From Tretioscincus oriximinensis (Eukaryota; Chordata; Lepidosauria; Squamata; Gymnophthalmidae), in assembly GCA_022410635.1 (NCBI GenBank), contig JAJVDF010000303.1, positions 182,366 through 246,365 on the forward strand: DNA of 64,000 bases, written 5' to 3'. Under the pieces are notes generated by a model. The model searched no databases. It was given only the letters and a program-made list of their open reading frames with translations, and was not told the DNA's origin. This document shows positions 31,626-41,855 of the stretch, in pieces; position 1 is the first letter of the stretch; every line of letters begins with the position of its first letter. The translations under genes and the position numbers were made by a program.

Positions 31626-32702
31626 TAATTATTTGCAGACAGAGTGTATGTGCCTTCTGCTCCTATCAAAATACACTTTGAATACAGATGTGCAAAATCT
31701 GACATGGGAAAGCCTAGGATTGTGAATGGAAAAACAATTAGCTTAAGTACTTTTTTTTATAAAAGGAAAAAAAAATAGTTCTGAAACTTTCAGGTTGAAA
31801 GCCTTTGCCCTTTGCTGGAGTTTTGCTAAATGGCAACTTTTTAACATCTCTTTATTATTCCTTCCCCGTTACATACCGAGAAGTGAACTGGCGGACTCTC
31901 TTCTTTTAAAAATAATCAATTCAGAAATAGCAATCAGCTTATCTAAATATAGCAAAAGGCCAAAACAGTCTCAGCTCATCTGCATTTTTTCTCAGTCCTA
32001 CCAACCAGCAACACACCCTAGGCAAGGGAAGTAACTCCTGGCGCTTGGCCCTAGAGGAAGGGCAAAAATTCATTGTCCCACTGAGAAAAAGCTCTCGTCT
32101 CTTTGACTTTGAGATCGCAAACACATGATCCTTAATTGCAGGATGAAATCTCCCAGAGTAACTAATTCCAAAAATAGAAAAGAAAGGGAGTGTGACATCT
32201 CCCCATATCTGTTGCTTCACAATCTGCAATGTATTAAAGGCCTTGTCGTGTTGAATCCAACTCATCCGCATTTTGTAAGCCAGTCATCTGCTGGAGTTCC
32301 CCGTGGATAATATTCCCAAAGGCCAATAAAATATGCTTCGCATTTCCAAGATGGAATGTTGTTAATGTGAGAAAATGAATTCAGCTCGCTTAAGGAATAT
32401 TGAATGAGATGGGTTAGAGTAAGAAGCTTAAAAGTTTTGTCAGTTTGAAGAAAGGAAGAGAGAAACAAAAGAGAGGCAAAGAAGAAAAGATACAAGAGAA
32501 AAGGGAGGGAAGAAATATACAAAGAAATCTATGAATGTTGAGGGCTGATTTGTATNCAAATAATTGTATAAAACCATAAGCTTCCTCCCCTCCTTCATAC
32601 TCTCTGAATATTGTATTTTAATATTTCATGAAAACTGACATTTCAAACAATTTTCTAGAGGGNTTTTTTTTCAGCAAAATTGATTATCATGTACAGTAAT
32701 GA
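31626..32702. other. unassigned intergenic sequence
   Basis: About 1.1 kb without recognised repeats. Open frames reach 110 codons (minus, 32271-31939) but show no motif. Confidence 0.45.
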
Positions 32703-32962
32703 GAGAGCTAGTTTGATGTAGTGATTACAGTGTTGGACTCTTATCTGGTAGTCTCCCGGTTCGACTCCCCACTCCTCCATGAAAACCCAGCTGGGTGACC
32801 TTGGGCCAGTCACAGTTCTTTAGAACTCTCTCAGCCCCACATTCTTCACAAACTGTCTGTTGTGGAGAAAGCAGCAAAGGCTATGTGCACCACCCTTTGG
32901 TTGATTGCCCTGAGACCTTCGGGTATAGGGCAGGATATAAGTACAAATAAATAATTAATGAA
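32703..32962 (+). mobile_element. Sauria-type tRNA SINE, near full length
   Basis: Head GAGAGCTAGTTTGATGTAGTG, intact B box GGTTCGACTCC (32758-32768), and tail GGGCAGGATATAAGTACAAATAAA. Well preserved. Confidence 0.93.
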
Positions 32963-33011
32963 ACAAACAATGAAATGAAATTATTGCTTAAAACCAGGAA
33001 TATATTTGTAC

Positions 33012-33305
33012 GGACAGATCAGTCGCTTAGGAATTCGTCTCTCGACTGGGAGATGTCCTGTGTGGGACGTGGGGAGGGGTGAGCACCTTCCACTAGCCTG
33101 TAGCTCTAGCCAACCCAGCTATTCAAAAGCATGAATTGCAAGAAATTGCAACAGAGTGCAAGTAGATACATGGGAACCACCAGAGTCTGGTGGGGTAGAT
33201 AGAATGTCAGCCTTCAGGCAAAATATATCCTTGTAAGCCGCTTTGAGTCCCTTNGAAAGGTGAGAAAAGCGGGGTATAAGAACCAAGTTCTTCTTCTTCT
33301 TCTTG
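33012..33305 (+). mobile_element. SINE-B
   Basis: Head GACAGATCAGTCGCTTAGGAATTCG, body with AAGCATGAATTGCAAGAAATTG, and 3' end GGGGTATAAGAACCAAG followed by (TTC)n. Confidence 0.88.
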
Positions 33306-33359
33306 ATTTGTAAGCAGTCCAAGCAATCANCAGGAACAGAAGATTCATGTTGCTAATTA

Positions 33360-33500
33360 TTTCACGTTTCCTCAATAATCCCGAAATAACACTTAAAACT
33401 TACCATAAATGTATCTCACATGGATTGCATTTTGGCACTCCATAATAATTCCCGCAACCTGGTAACATTCCTGTACAAAGGCCGCATTCTAGCTTTTCCT
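33360..33500 (+). repeat. family G dispersed repeat, copy 1
   Basis: ACTTACCATAAATGTATCTCAC, then CCTGGTAACATTCCTGTACAAAG and CATTCTAGCTTTTCC recur in diverged form near 49.3 kb and, inverted, near 56.9 kb. Class unknown. Confidence 0.45.
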
Positions 33501-33554
33501 ACATGACCTGTTTTCATCCAGCAGTAGTGAGGGGGCAGTCAGGCATATGGAATA

Positions 33555-33823
33555 CCAGACTTTCTCCACAACAGACACCATGTGTAGTAGGCAGGGCTGT
33601 GAGAACAGTGACTGTCCCAAGGTCACCTAGCTGGCTTCATGCAGAAGTGTGGAATCAAACCAGGATGATGACGTTTACTTATAGACATGTTCACCAAAGG
33701 GCAGTGCACATAGCTTTTATTGTTTTCTCCACAACAGACACCCTGTGAAGTAGACAGGGNTGAGAGACTGGGAGACTACCAGATAGGAATCCAACATTCT
33801 AACCACTACACCAGCCTGGCTCT
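33555..33823 (-). mobile_element. two overlapping Sauria-type SINE pieces
   Basis: 33555-33660 and 33665-33823 are separate reverse copies. Both carry TTTCTCCACAACAGACACC. The second continues to the head ACCACTACACCAGCCTGGCTC. The first lost its head and tail. Confidence 0.8.
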
Positions 33824-34454
33824 CAATACAACTTTCATACTTCCTACTTCTGGGCTAGGAGCAGGAATGTTTCTGCCCAGGGTATTGGTAAAACCAGGAA
33901 ACAACCCCCCAGACAGTAGATGAGACAGCTTTCCAGCAATTAAAGAAGTCCTTTAATTATAACATGGAAGGATGGAGAGCCCTTTTTTCTTTCCATCCTT
34001 AGGAAATGTGCTTGGACCATTGAAAACTTCAGTTCAGAAACTGATGATGTGCAGAACAAAAGATTTAAAAAATCTGCTTAAAAATAACCAAAGGTCACTG
34101 TGCAGAAAAGAATTAAGCTGCCTTTAAAACATAAAGCTGCTGTGATAACATTTTTGACTAAGCACAATAAGCATAAGTGCGGTTTAAGGCGCAAACGTGT
34201 AAAGGCGCAGAATTCATCACGGAAACCTGAAGCCGACGGAAGAGATTACACTTGTGGATGATGGGTTTGATTTCATTTCATTTCATTAAAAAAAACTCCT
34301 TCTGGCCTAGAACTTATCTTCCCTCCCTCTACTTCGTTTGGCATCCACAGATNGATTTAACAAGTTTTTATGTGTGCTAAATCCCCAAAACAGAACCAGG
34401 TGAGCCGTAATTGGGATCCACTCCAGGTTCCAGCCATGCATTTTATTTCGCTTT
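33824..34454. other. segment partly shared with 37.56-38.0 kb
   Basis: CAATACAACTTTCATACTTCC, GGAAGGATGGAGAG and GACCATTGAAAACTTCAGTTC have counterparts after the SINE at 37.55 kb. This suggests an older duplicated unit that carried a SINE. No coding signal. Confidence 0.45.
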
Positions 34455-34527
34455 CATAGAATCATAGAATCATAGAGTTGGAAGGGACCTCCAGGGTCAT
34501 CAGGTCCAACCCCCTGCTCAATGCTCA
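34455..34527 (-). mobile_element. CR1-X LINE, last 70 bp
   Basis: TCATAGAATCATAGAATCATAG then GTTGGAAGGGACCTCCAGGG, ending at CCCTGCTCAATGC. Extremely 5'-truncated. Confidence 0.92.
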
Positions 34528-34650
34528 GTTTGTATTTGTACATAGTAAATTGTGTGGGTTTTGTTTACTTTTGTACGTTTCTGTATGCAAATCAGTGCTA
34601 ACTTCTGTCCAAACAATTTTCTATGTGTTACTAATACAAATTAACAAGGG

Positions 34651-34950
34651 GACTGGTAGTACTTGGAGATTAACAGGCGAAAGGTAGGTGACATGAGCTT
34701 TCGTAGGCACATCTNCTTCTTCAGAAGCTGGGGGACCAATGTCAGGATCAGATTATATAGGAAACTGAGAGTAGGAGATGACAAAGGACATGGAAATACG
34801 GTATGTGGATTAAATAGGTGAGAAAAACAGCTATGTTTCAGAGGTTAATCCTCTAAAGTGGAGGAAAATGCCTGGAGGAAAGAGATACAGCTGGGTGAAC
34901 GTGAATCAATAAAATATGCAGGAAAGTGGAGAGCAAATCAATCCAAGAAT
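34651..34950 (-). mobile_element. PLE 3' end remnant
   Basis: GACATGAGCTTTCGTAGGCAC then TTCTTCAGAAGCTGG is the reverse of the hammerhead-like segment. The following CCAATGTCAGGATCAG, AGGAGATGACAAAG and GAGAAAAACAGCTATG blocks match the untranslated region of the PLE at 41.9-42.1 kb. Confidence 0.8.
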
Positions 34951-35069
34951 GCCCTCAGAAGGCTGGCACATTATACATATTATAACACCAGTTAATTTCC
35001 CAGAGCCTATCTCCTCTAGTCAAATGAAGACAATCCAAAATAGAATTTTTTTACAAATAGCCAATTTAA

Positions 35070-35145
35070 AAACATTATTATTAATTTATTTGCATTTCTA
35101 TACCGTCCTATACCCAAAGGTCTCAGTGTGGTTTACAATAAAAAG
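35070..35145 (-). mobile_element. L2-like LINE 3' tail fragment
   Basis: ATTTATTTGCATTTCTATACC then ATACCCAAAGGTCTCAGTG, the reverse of the family's 3' end. Confidence 0.7.
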
Positions 35146-35459
35146 ATGTAGATGCAAATTCATGAAGATATCCTTCTTCGCCCAGACATTTCTCTGGTTT
35201 GCCTAACTATTAATTTTTCAGTTGATTGCAGATTGGACCTGGTCACACTAATTATTAAACCTCCTTCCATTGATTTCCAGACCTGAAGAATGAGCTTAAT
35301 GCATTATTTTAGGCTTTTCTGGACTAAACCTTGTTCTATGTGACTGAAGGTGGAGTACAGTTGTGACCACTTTCCGTAGCTTTTACATGTGGTTTTCTTT
35401 GTAAAGGATGATTCATTAATGGAGAGTGGCATTTAAAATGTTATAAATACAGTAAATAA
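35146..35459. other. unassigned intergenic sequence
   Basis: CTGGACTAAACCTTGTTCTATG resembles 19.88 kb (CTGGACTAAACCGCGTTC), hinting at an old shared repeat. Otherwise nothing recognised. Confidence 0.4.
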
Positions 35460-35607
35460 GTTTTAAAAAATGCTTACACTTATATTCCATCATATACCCA
35501 AAGGTCTCAGGGTGGGCCGTGACAGAAAAATCATTACAAAAGTTAAAACAGGTTAGGCTACATTGATGACAGAAAGAGAAGGAGGGGACATATATATGGC
35601 TTAACTC

Positions 35608-36062
35608 AGATATGGGGAACCTTTTTTCTTCCAGTGACCATTTGGTTATTTGCACCATCACTTGAGGGCCATACCTAGGCCCTTAGGCTCCAACCCCACC
35701 TGTCTAGGCCACACCCTCTACATCTGCCATGCCCCTCCTTCACCCATAGGCTGACCNGATGACCCCTTTTGGGGTGGGGGTTTGAAAACCCGGTTTTGGG
35801 GTNCCTCCCAGTTTTTTCTGAGGATTTTTTTTTTCAAAAAAAGATTTTTTTCCAAAAAAAAATCTTTTAACATTTTTTTTTCCTCAGGAAAAACCAGGAG
35901 GTACCACCAAACCAGGTTTTCTACCTCCCCAATAGGGGTCCTCTGGTCAGCCTATTCACCCATGCCCACAAAATAACTGTCCCCAACCTTATTTAGCCAG
36001 GGAAACCCAATGGCTTCTTGGGGAGCATGTCATGGGCAAGGCCAAATGGTTCTATGGGCCTA
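35608..36062 (-). mobile_element. hAT-like element, itself split by F1
   Basis: Left end CTCAGATATGGGGAACC matches a hAT terminus. The interior (TTATTTAGCCAGGGAAACCC then GGCTTCTTGGGGAGCATG) is the reverse of the interior at 22.5 and 25.4 kb. The F1 element at 35747-35954 interrupts it. Confidence 0.7.
35747..35954. mobile_element. F1 foldback MITE with perfect 8-bp duplication
   Basis: TAGGCTGACCNGATGACCCC to GGTCCTCTGGTCAGCCTA, flanked by TTCACCCA at 35739-35746 and 35955-35962. Removing it rejoins the hAT interior. The best evidence here for the F1 boundaries. Confidence 0.95.
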
Positions 36063-36420
36063 ATTTGGGTCTACGCAGCTGAAGGCCAGGGTGAACACGT
36101 ATATTTTCACCAGGTGTCTAATCACNTACTGTGTAGGTGCCTGGCACACCTTAGAGAAGAGATCATTCCAAAGTCTGAGAGCTACCACTGAGATGGCCCT
36201 CCCTACACATTCATAAGCCTTTGATGGGTGATGGTGGTGGAACCGTCAAGACAACCTCATCAGAAGACCTTAAGGGACAAGCAGGAAGGCTTCTTCAAAT
36301 AATTGGAACCATAAGCCCCAAGGACCTTGAACTGAGCTTGGTGGCAAAAGGGCAGCCAGTGTAATTCCAGATCTGGCAGCAAGTATGTACCAGTCCACAG
36401 CCTGGCTACCTAAATAAATA

Positions 36421-37004
36421 GCTGCACAAAGAAATAATCAACCATATCAAGCATCTCCCAGCAATGCCACAGGAAGCACCAGAATGGAAGTGCCTGTCCA
36501 CCCACAGCTATTCCCCATTCTTCTAACCACCTGCCTGAATGTGAAGGAAGCAATCCCTAGTCCAGAAAGATAAATATTATTATATAGCTCCAGGAGCCTT
36601 AAGCAAAAAATAGCACAAGGGAAAATATTTAGACTTCTTTTTCAACCCCAGCAAATGCCATTCCTAACCAAAAGGCAGAAAACAATTCATTCCTTAAGAC
36701 ATAAATTAGCAGGCCAAAGGACGAAACCGAAGCTTCAAATATTCCCTAATATCCTTCTCATTTTATTTTAAGATCCTGGCCAAAAACGTTTTTCCATATA
36801 CAGAGTGAAACCCCATTATAAAGAACCCTGATTTAACAACATTTGCAGGATAACAAACAAATTTGAAAGTTTCAGCGGAACACCCATAAAGGTAATGTTG
36901 GTTACAATGGGTTTTGTTATAACAAAATGTCATTATAATGAACAAATTCAATTGATCCCTTGGCATTCCTTCACCTGTTCCCTGCAAATTCATCTTGGCA
37001 GGTT
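36421..37004. other. unassigned intergenic sequence
   Basis: Nothing recognised; AT-rich near 36800-36960. Confidence 0.4.
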
Positions 37005-37111
37005 TAATATTGTGTTAACTTGAGTTTGCCAGTCTGGTTCCTTTTACTAGATATCCTGGACCACAACTCTTCCATCTTGGCATATGTGGTCACCTTCATC
37101 ATCGTCAACAT

Positions 37112-37552
37112 CATTTATTCATAACACTGTTTTTACCAAAGGGTGGTGCACATAGTTTTTGTTGCTTTCTCCACAACAGACACCCTGTGAAGTAGGCAGG
37201 GCTGAGAGAGTTCTAAAGAACTTGACTGGCCCAAGGTCACTCAGCTGGCTTCGTGGGAGAAGGTGCAATCGAACCAAAAGACTGCCAGATAAGATACCAA
37301 AGGTATAAATGGATACTAGGATGGATGTCTGGATGTTCCCTCCAGGATAGAGCAACAGGCAGGACTCCTGAGATACCATTTGCAGGGAGTCATGAAAAGG
37401 TGCATNTTTTGCTTCCTCTGTTCAGACTGCCCAGGGGCATCTGGTGGGCCTCTGTGTGGGACAGAATGCTGGACTTGATGGGCTGTGGCCTGATCCAGTA
37501 TGGCTCTTCTTANGTTCTTATGTTCTTAAGAGTCCAACACTCTAACCACTAT
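37112..37552 (-). mobile_element. Sauria-type SINE split by CR1
   Basis: 37112-37296 holds the body in reverse down to GACTGCCAGATAAG. The remaining head AGAGTCCAACACTCTAACC continues at 37529. The CR1 fragment at 37297-37528 is inserted between. Confidence 0.85.
37297..37528 (+). mobile_element. CR1-Y 3' end inserted into a SINE
   Basis: Starts CCAAAGGTATAAATGGATAC and ends with TTCTTANGTTCTTATGTTCTTA. TAAG flanks both sides, so the target duplication is short. Close to the copies at 20.7 and 52.8 kb. Confidence 0.9.
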
Positions 37553-37688
37553 ACTCTCAATACAACTTTCATATTTCCTGCTTCTGGAAGTGCAAAAAGC
37601 AGGAAATATTCCCCCCAGTCAGTAGGTGGGACTAGTTTCCAGCAACCCTTCTGTTAAGATAAGTGAGAAGAAGGATGACCAGAAGAAG

Positions 37689-37890
37689 AAGGATGACCAG
37701 ATGACTCCTTTGTGGGGTGGGGTGGAAAACGAGGTTTCGGGGTGCCTCCCAGTTTTTTCTGAGGAAAATCTTTTCAAAAGAAAAAAAAATTTCAATTGTT
37801 TTTGTTTTTTGTTTTTNCTCAGAAAAAACCAGGGGGCACCCCAAAAACGGGTTTTCAACCACCCCGAAAAGGGGTCATCTGCTCAGCCTA
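37689..37890. mobile_element. F1 foldback MITE, left end altered
   Basis: The left end reads AAGGATGACCAGATGACTCC, preceded by an extra copy of AAGGATGACCAGAAGAAG. The right end TCATCTGCTCAGCCTA is normal. The interior foldback is intact. Confidence 0.85.
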
Positions 37891-38084
37891 GAAGTTCCTT
37901 AATTCTTGCATGGAAGGATGAAGCTGCTTTTTCCCCTTTCTATTTTTTATACAATGTGCTTGAACCACTAAAAACTTCAGTTTAGGACAAAACACCCATT
38001 TATACTGCCATGTATTCTGCCATTTACAATGCTTTGCTCAGCACCTGCCTTTAAAGCAATATATACCATAATACAGGTTCAGAA

Positions 38085-38242
38085 ATAATTGCCCCTTTTC
38101 CCAAAGGGCAGCTCACAAAGCTTTTGTTGCTTTCTCCACAACAGACACCCTGTGAAGTAGGTGGGGTTGAGAGAGTTCTAAAGAACTGAGTCTGGCCCAA
38201 GTTCGCCCAGGTGACTTCATGGGAGAGTGTGGAATCAAACTG
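38085..38242 (-). mobile_element. Sauria-type SINE fragment inside the tandem array
   Basis: GGGCAGCTCACAAAGCTTTTG, then CACCCTGTGAAGTAGGTGGG and GTGTGGAATCAAACTG. Both ends truncated. Confidence 0.8.
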
Positions 38243-38904
38243 CTTAATTCCAGTTTGCCAGCTTGATGCTTTTCTACTCGACACTTTGAACTGCAACTTC
38301 CACCATCATGACAGGTATTGTACACATATTAGAGTCTGAATTCTTGCTTGGCAACCTGACCCTTTCTACTAGATGTCGTGGATGACGGCTTTGATTCGCC
38401 CTATTTTATCTTGACAAGTGTCTCAAACATAACAAAGTGTGAACTCAAGTTTGNAACATGGTTCTTTCTACTAGATATCTTGAACTATAACTCCTCTCGC
38501 TCCTACTCCATCCCGACTGGTGTTGTACACATAGAAAAGTGTTTCGGTTTGCCAATTGAATACCTTCTACTAGACATCTTGGACAGCACCTTGCTTCAGT
38601 CCTACTCCATTTTTGGAGGAGTTGTAGGTATAGTGAAGTGTTAGCTCCAGTTTGCCAATATGATACCTTCTACTAGACATTTTGGGCTGCAACCTTCAGT
38701 CCTACTCCATCTAGGCAGATCTTACAGACATAGTAAAGTGTTAACTTCAGTTAGCAACCTGATTCCTTCCACTAGATATCTTGGACTGATACCCATCAGC
38801 CTTTGTCAGTCCCATGCTTTGAAATTCCAGAAAACTGACCACCTCAAACCTCAAATATGTCTCTTCTGATGATGTTGGACGATGGGATCATCCATATTCT
38901 GTAC

Positions 38905-39344
38905 CAGTGATGGTGAAACTTTTGAGCTCGGTGTGTCAAAATTTGTTTCAAAAAAAACCTAACTTGGGTGCCGTCTCACATCTCAAAATATCTGTAATTT
39001 TGTGATATTGTAGCTTGAGTCTAGTTAAAAATAGTTATATATTTGACATACCTTTATGTATTTATTTTAAAAAGCAAAAACAAATAATTATTTACGTTAG
39101 TGACTGTTTTCTGGCTGAATTTCANTTGCTAAATTTTCAATTGAAAGTTGGTATTTTGTATATTTCAAGTCCAAGCAAGTTACGAATTTCATCTGTCAGT
39201 CAGTTTCTTTTGTCCGTTTTAATGCACTGAATTTTTTTTTTCAATTTCTTTTTTCATTTTAAAAAAAATCTCAAATTTTAATTTAATCAGGGTGGTAGTG
39301 TGTCACCTTTGACACGCACGCATGCTATAGGTTAGCCATCACTT
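38905..39344. mobile_element. hAT (Charlie-like) MITE with 8-bp duplication
   Basis: Left end CAGTGATGGTGAAACTTTTGAG and right end AGGTTAGCCATCACTT are inverted. Flanks TTCTGTAC (38897-38904) and TTCTATAC (39345-39352) match at 7 of 8. About 440 bp, AT-rich interior, no transposase. Confidence 0.88.
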
Positions 39345-39491
39345 TTCTATACTGTTGAACAAATCCAATGGTTTTCATATTTGTTGTGGTTTATCACACA
39401 CAGAACTAACATATGCTCTTTCCTGGTAGCGGTCTGTTTGCAAAACTACTATCAAAGGTTACAAGGGCACAGCAAGATGTGATCTTGACTC

Positions 39492-39790
39492 AGAAGAAGA
39501 AGAAGACAGAGACGGAGACGGAGAGGGAGGAGGAGGAGGAGGAGGAGAAGAAGAAGAAGAAGTGGTTTTTATACCCCTGTTTTTCTTGAAGGGAATCTTG
39601 AAGAAGGCTTACATAACCTTCTGTTCTTCTCTTCACAACAGACATCTTATGAAGTAGGTGGGCCTGAAAGAGTTCTGAAGAACTGTGACAATTAACCCAA
39701 GATCACCAAGCTAGCTTTTGTGGAGGAGTGCAGAATCAAACCAGGAGGCTTCCAGATATGATTCTGGCTCTCTAACCACCACACCAGACA
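39492..39790 (-). mobile_element. SINE-C with GA-rich tail
   Basis: A GAAGAAGAAGACAGAGACGG tail of about 65 bp, then GTGGTTTTTATACCCCTG, CATAACCTTCTGTTCTTC and the Sauria-like head ACCACCACACCAG. The most complete SINE-C copy. Confidence 0.8.
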
Positions 39791-40460
39791 ACTAGATCAC
39801 CATTCCTACAACTAGATCACATCAAGGGCTTATATTGGCTGCCACAATGAACCATTCAGATCCCTCTAGGAACTCCTCTAAAGGAGAGGGATGTAAAAGC
39901 AAGAGCCTTCCAGATGATTTGCTCCCAAGATAGCTGTTATTCGGAGTTAGTATTTTTCAACAAAGTTTAGAAAAGTTGGTTCTTTTTAAACTATGATCCC
40001 TCTGCTTCTTACTCACCGTTGCCCTGGGGAGCTGTTGGGAATCCAAAAAAGGAATTTTCCCAAACTTGCGCTCTGAGTATGCAATCTCACTATGACATGC
40101 AGTTACTGAAAACTGTAAAATGTTCTAAGCTCAAAATGCACGATCACACGCCCATTTGAAATGTTTTAAGGGTCAAAATGGCTTAGAGGGACGGTCAAGA
40201 CGTGTCACAAACTCCGTAACGAAAAACTCCCCAGTCTGTTTTGAATTTAACATTGGACACTCACATACCAGCATTCCTTTTCCTCGGCCTGTATTTGCAG
40301 AGCCAATCAGGGCTGAATGGGAGTGTCCAGAGGGTGCTCATTGGCTCTGCAACTGGCACACAATGCGGAGGGTTGAGTTGACAACAGCAGGAGGTCAGTG
40401 GCAAACTTCCCATTTGCCTTTGTGAAATTATTTAAAGCCATTTTAGCACTTTTTCACATG
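39791..40460. other. mostly unassigned
   Basis: A small foldback lies around 40290-40372 (TTTGCAGAGCCAATCAG with CTCATTGGCTCTGCAA), giving two opposed CCAAT motifs. No other feature recognised. Confidence 0.45.
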
Positions 40461-40712
40461 GTGGCACGGTGGTGCAAGAGGTTATTCAACAGAGATATCA
40501 AGTTTGAGGTCCATGTGTCGGCCATGGATGGGGTGAGTTCTCTCTACTGGCTGCAGTATCAGCCTACCTAGCTGACACTGAGAGTAGATAAATGGGTACC
40601 ACCACAACGTGGTGGGGAAGATAGAATAGATGTAAGCCTTTGGGTGAACAACAACCTTGTAAGATGCTCTGAGTCCCTTGGGTGAGAAGGAGCAGGGTAT
40701 AAAAACCAGATT
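40461..40712 (+). mobile_element. SINE-A
   Basis: Head GTGGCACGGTGGTGCAAGAGG, B-box-like CAAGTTTGAGGTCC, body with CACAACGTGGTGGGGAAG, and end GAGCAGGGTATAAAAACC. Confidence 0.85.
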
Positions 40713-40754
40713 ATTTTAAAATGTTTTGTTAATGTGTATTATTATTATTATTTA

Positions 40755-40825
40755 CCCTATTATCTGCCCTTGAACTAACGGTGAATGGAGGGATATAAAT
40801 TGACCAAATAAATTATTGTTGTTTG
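40755..40825 (+). mobile_element. L2-like LINE 3' tail fragment
   Basis: CTATTATCTGCCCTTGAACTAAC then GGAGGGATATAAATTGACC and an AAATAAATT end. Confidence 0.6.
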
Positions 40826-40869
40826 TGGTTGTTTGCTGTTGTTGTTATTGTTTGCTGTTGTTGCCTTCC

Positions 40870-40922
40870 TTCTTCTTCTTCTTCTTCTTCTGAGTCAAGA
40901 AGTGAAACTAAAGCTCTTTCAG

Positions 40923-40975
<53 letters not shown>
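40870..40975 (+). repeat. (TTC)n and (TTA)n microsatellites
   Basis: TTC units at 40870-40893 and about 17 TTA units at 40925-40975. Confidence 0.95.
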
Positions 40976-40976
<1 letters not shown>

Positions 40977-41014
40977 GAAGTCATGGAATGATCTATTGAT
41001 ACAACATATCAGGA

Positions 41015-41189
41015 ACTACAATAATAAAACCAAAATACAAAATTGTCTTATTAAAACATCTGAAGGTTGGAAGAAAAACGGCACTTCTTCAACCAAAATC
41101 CAGGTTAAAGAAGTGCATCTTCAAGGATCCACTTGGGGTGGAGACTATTTCATAGTCTGAAGGCAACCACCAAGAACGCCCTGTATGTC
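41015..41189 (-). mobile_element. L2-like LINE 3' untranslated fragment
   Basis: GCACTTCTTCAACCAAAATCC, GAAGTGCATCTTCAAGGATC and AACCACCAAGAACGCCC match the 47.4 kb copy. Confidence 0.6.
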
Positions 41190-41522
41190 TAGGATTCTTT
41201 GTCCTCGCAAGACAGCATTTAAGAGGTGGCCTAATTGAAGTATATAAAATCACGCATGGGGGGGTTAAGATGATTAGAGAAAACTGATGGGCAGAAGAGT
41301 GAAGGCAGACAATGGNAAGTATTTTTTTTCACCCAGGGGGTCACTGGTCTGTGGAATAAACTTCCAGAAGAAGTGGTGGTATCTACACGCAACCTGGATA
41401 ATATCAAGATAGGGTTAGATAAATTCATGGAAGACAGGTGTATCAATGGCTATTAGGATGGGGAAACAGGCAGGATTCCTGGAATGCCATTTGCAGGAAG
41501 TCAACAGGTGAGGGCTTTTCCT
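41190..41522 (+). mobile_element. CR1-Y LINE, internally deleted
   Basis: GACAGCATTTAAGAGGTGGC, then CAGAAGAGTGAAGGCAGAC and ATAAACTTCCAGAAGAAGTGG; ends in the untranslated region without a tail. Confidence 0.8.
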
Positions 41523-41532
41523 ACATGTTCCA

Positions 41533-41790
41533 GTGGTGCAGAGGTTTAGAACAACAATCTTTCAACATGAAAATCAGCATTCGAGGCCTCATGTATCTGA
41601 CATGGAAAGGATTGAGGGTCCTCTAATGGCCTTAGCTCTGGCCAACGTAGCCCGAAGGCTTACATTCTCTCTTCCCTATCACACTGAGATGATGGTATCT
41701 ACTAATCTACTAGATTGCTTGAAACTAAGGCCAGTAGAGGGCACTCACCCCTCTCTATGGCAGACACGTGGGACATGCCCTATGAATAAA
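41533..41790. mobile_element. SINE-A in two opposed halves
   Basis: 41533-41653 is a plus-strand 5' half (GTGGTGCAGAGGTTTAGAAC, GCATTCGAGGCCTC). 41654-41790 is minus-strand sequence (CCGAAGGCTTACATTCTC, GGCCAGTAGAGGGCACTC). The two meet without a spacer. Confidence 0.6.
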
Positions 41791-41855
41791 TAATAATGTC
41801 CCTCTTTCCCCACACATGTGCTAATATAACGGTGAAATTCCCTNTATAAAGTGTC

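Larger units (their letters stand above)
35460..36420 (-). mobile_element. L2-like LINE 3' end, split by a hAT element
   Basis: 35460-35607 holds the tail (TATACCCAAAGGTCTCAGGG). 36063-36420 continues with GAAGGCCAGGGTGAACACG, CCTTAAGGGACAAGCAGG and TTGAACTGAGCTTGGTGGC in the order expected for this family. The hAT element at 35608 separates the two parts. Confidence 0.75.
37005..38830 (+). repeat. tandem array, about 100-bp unit, with later insertions
   Basis: Units with AACTYCAGTTTGCCAAC, then CCTTCTACTAGATATCTTGG and CCTACTCCATC recur. The CTACTAGA block is at about 38366, 38468, 38567, 38668 and 38769, with a decayed unit near 38274 and another near 37046. A SINE, a CR1 and an F1 element lie between the first unit and the main array. 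Confidence 0.75.
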
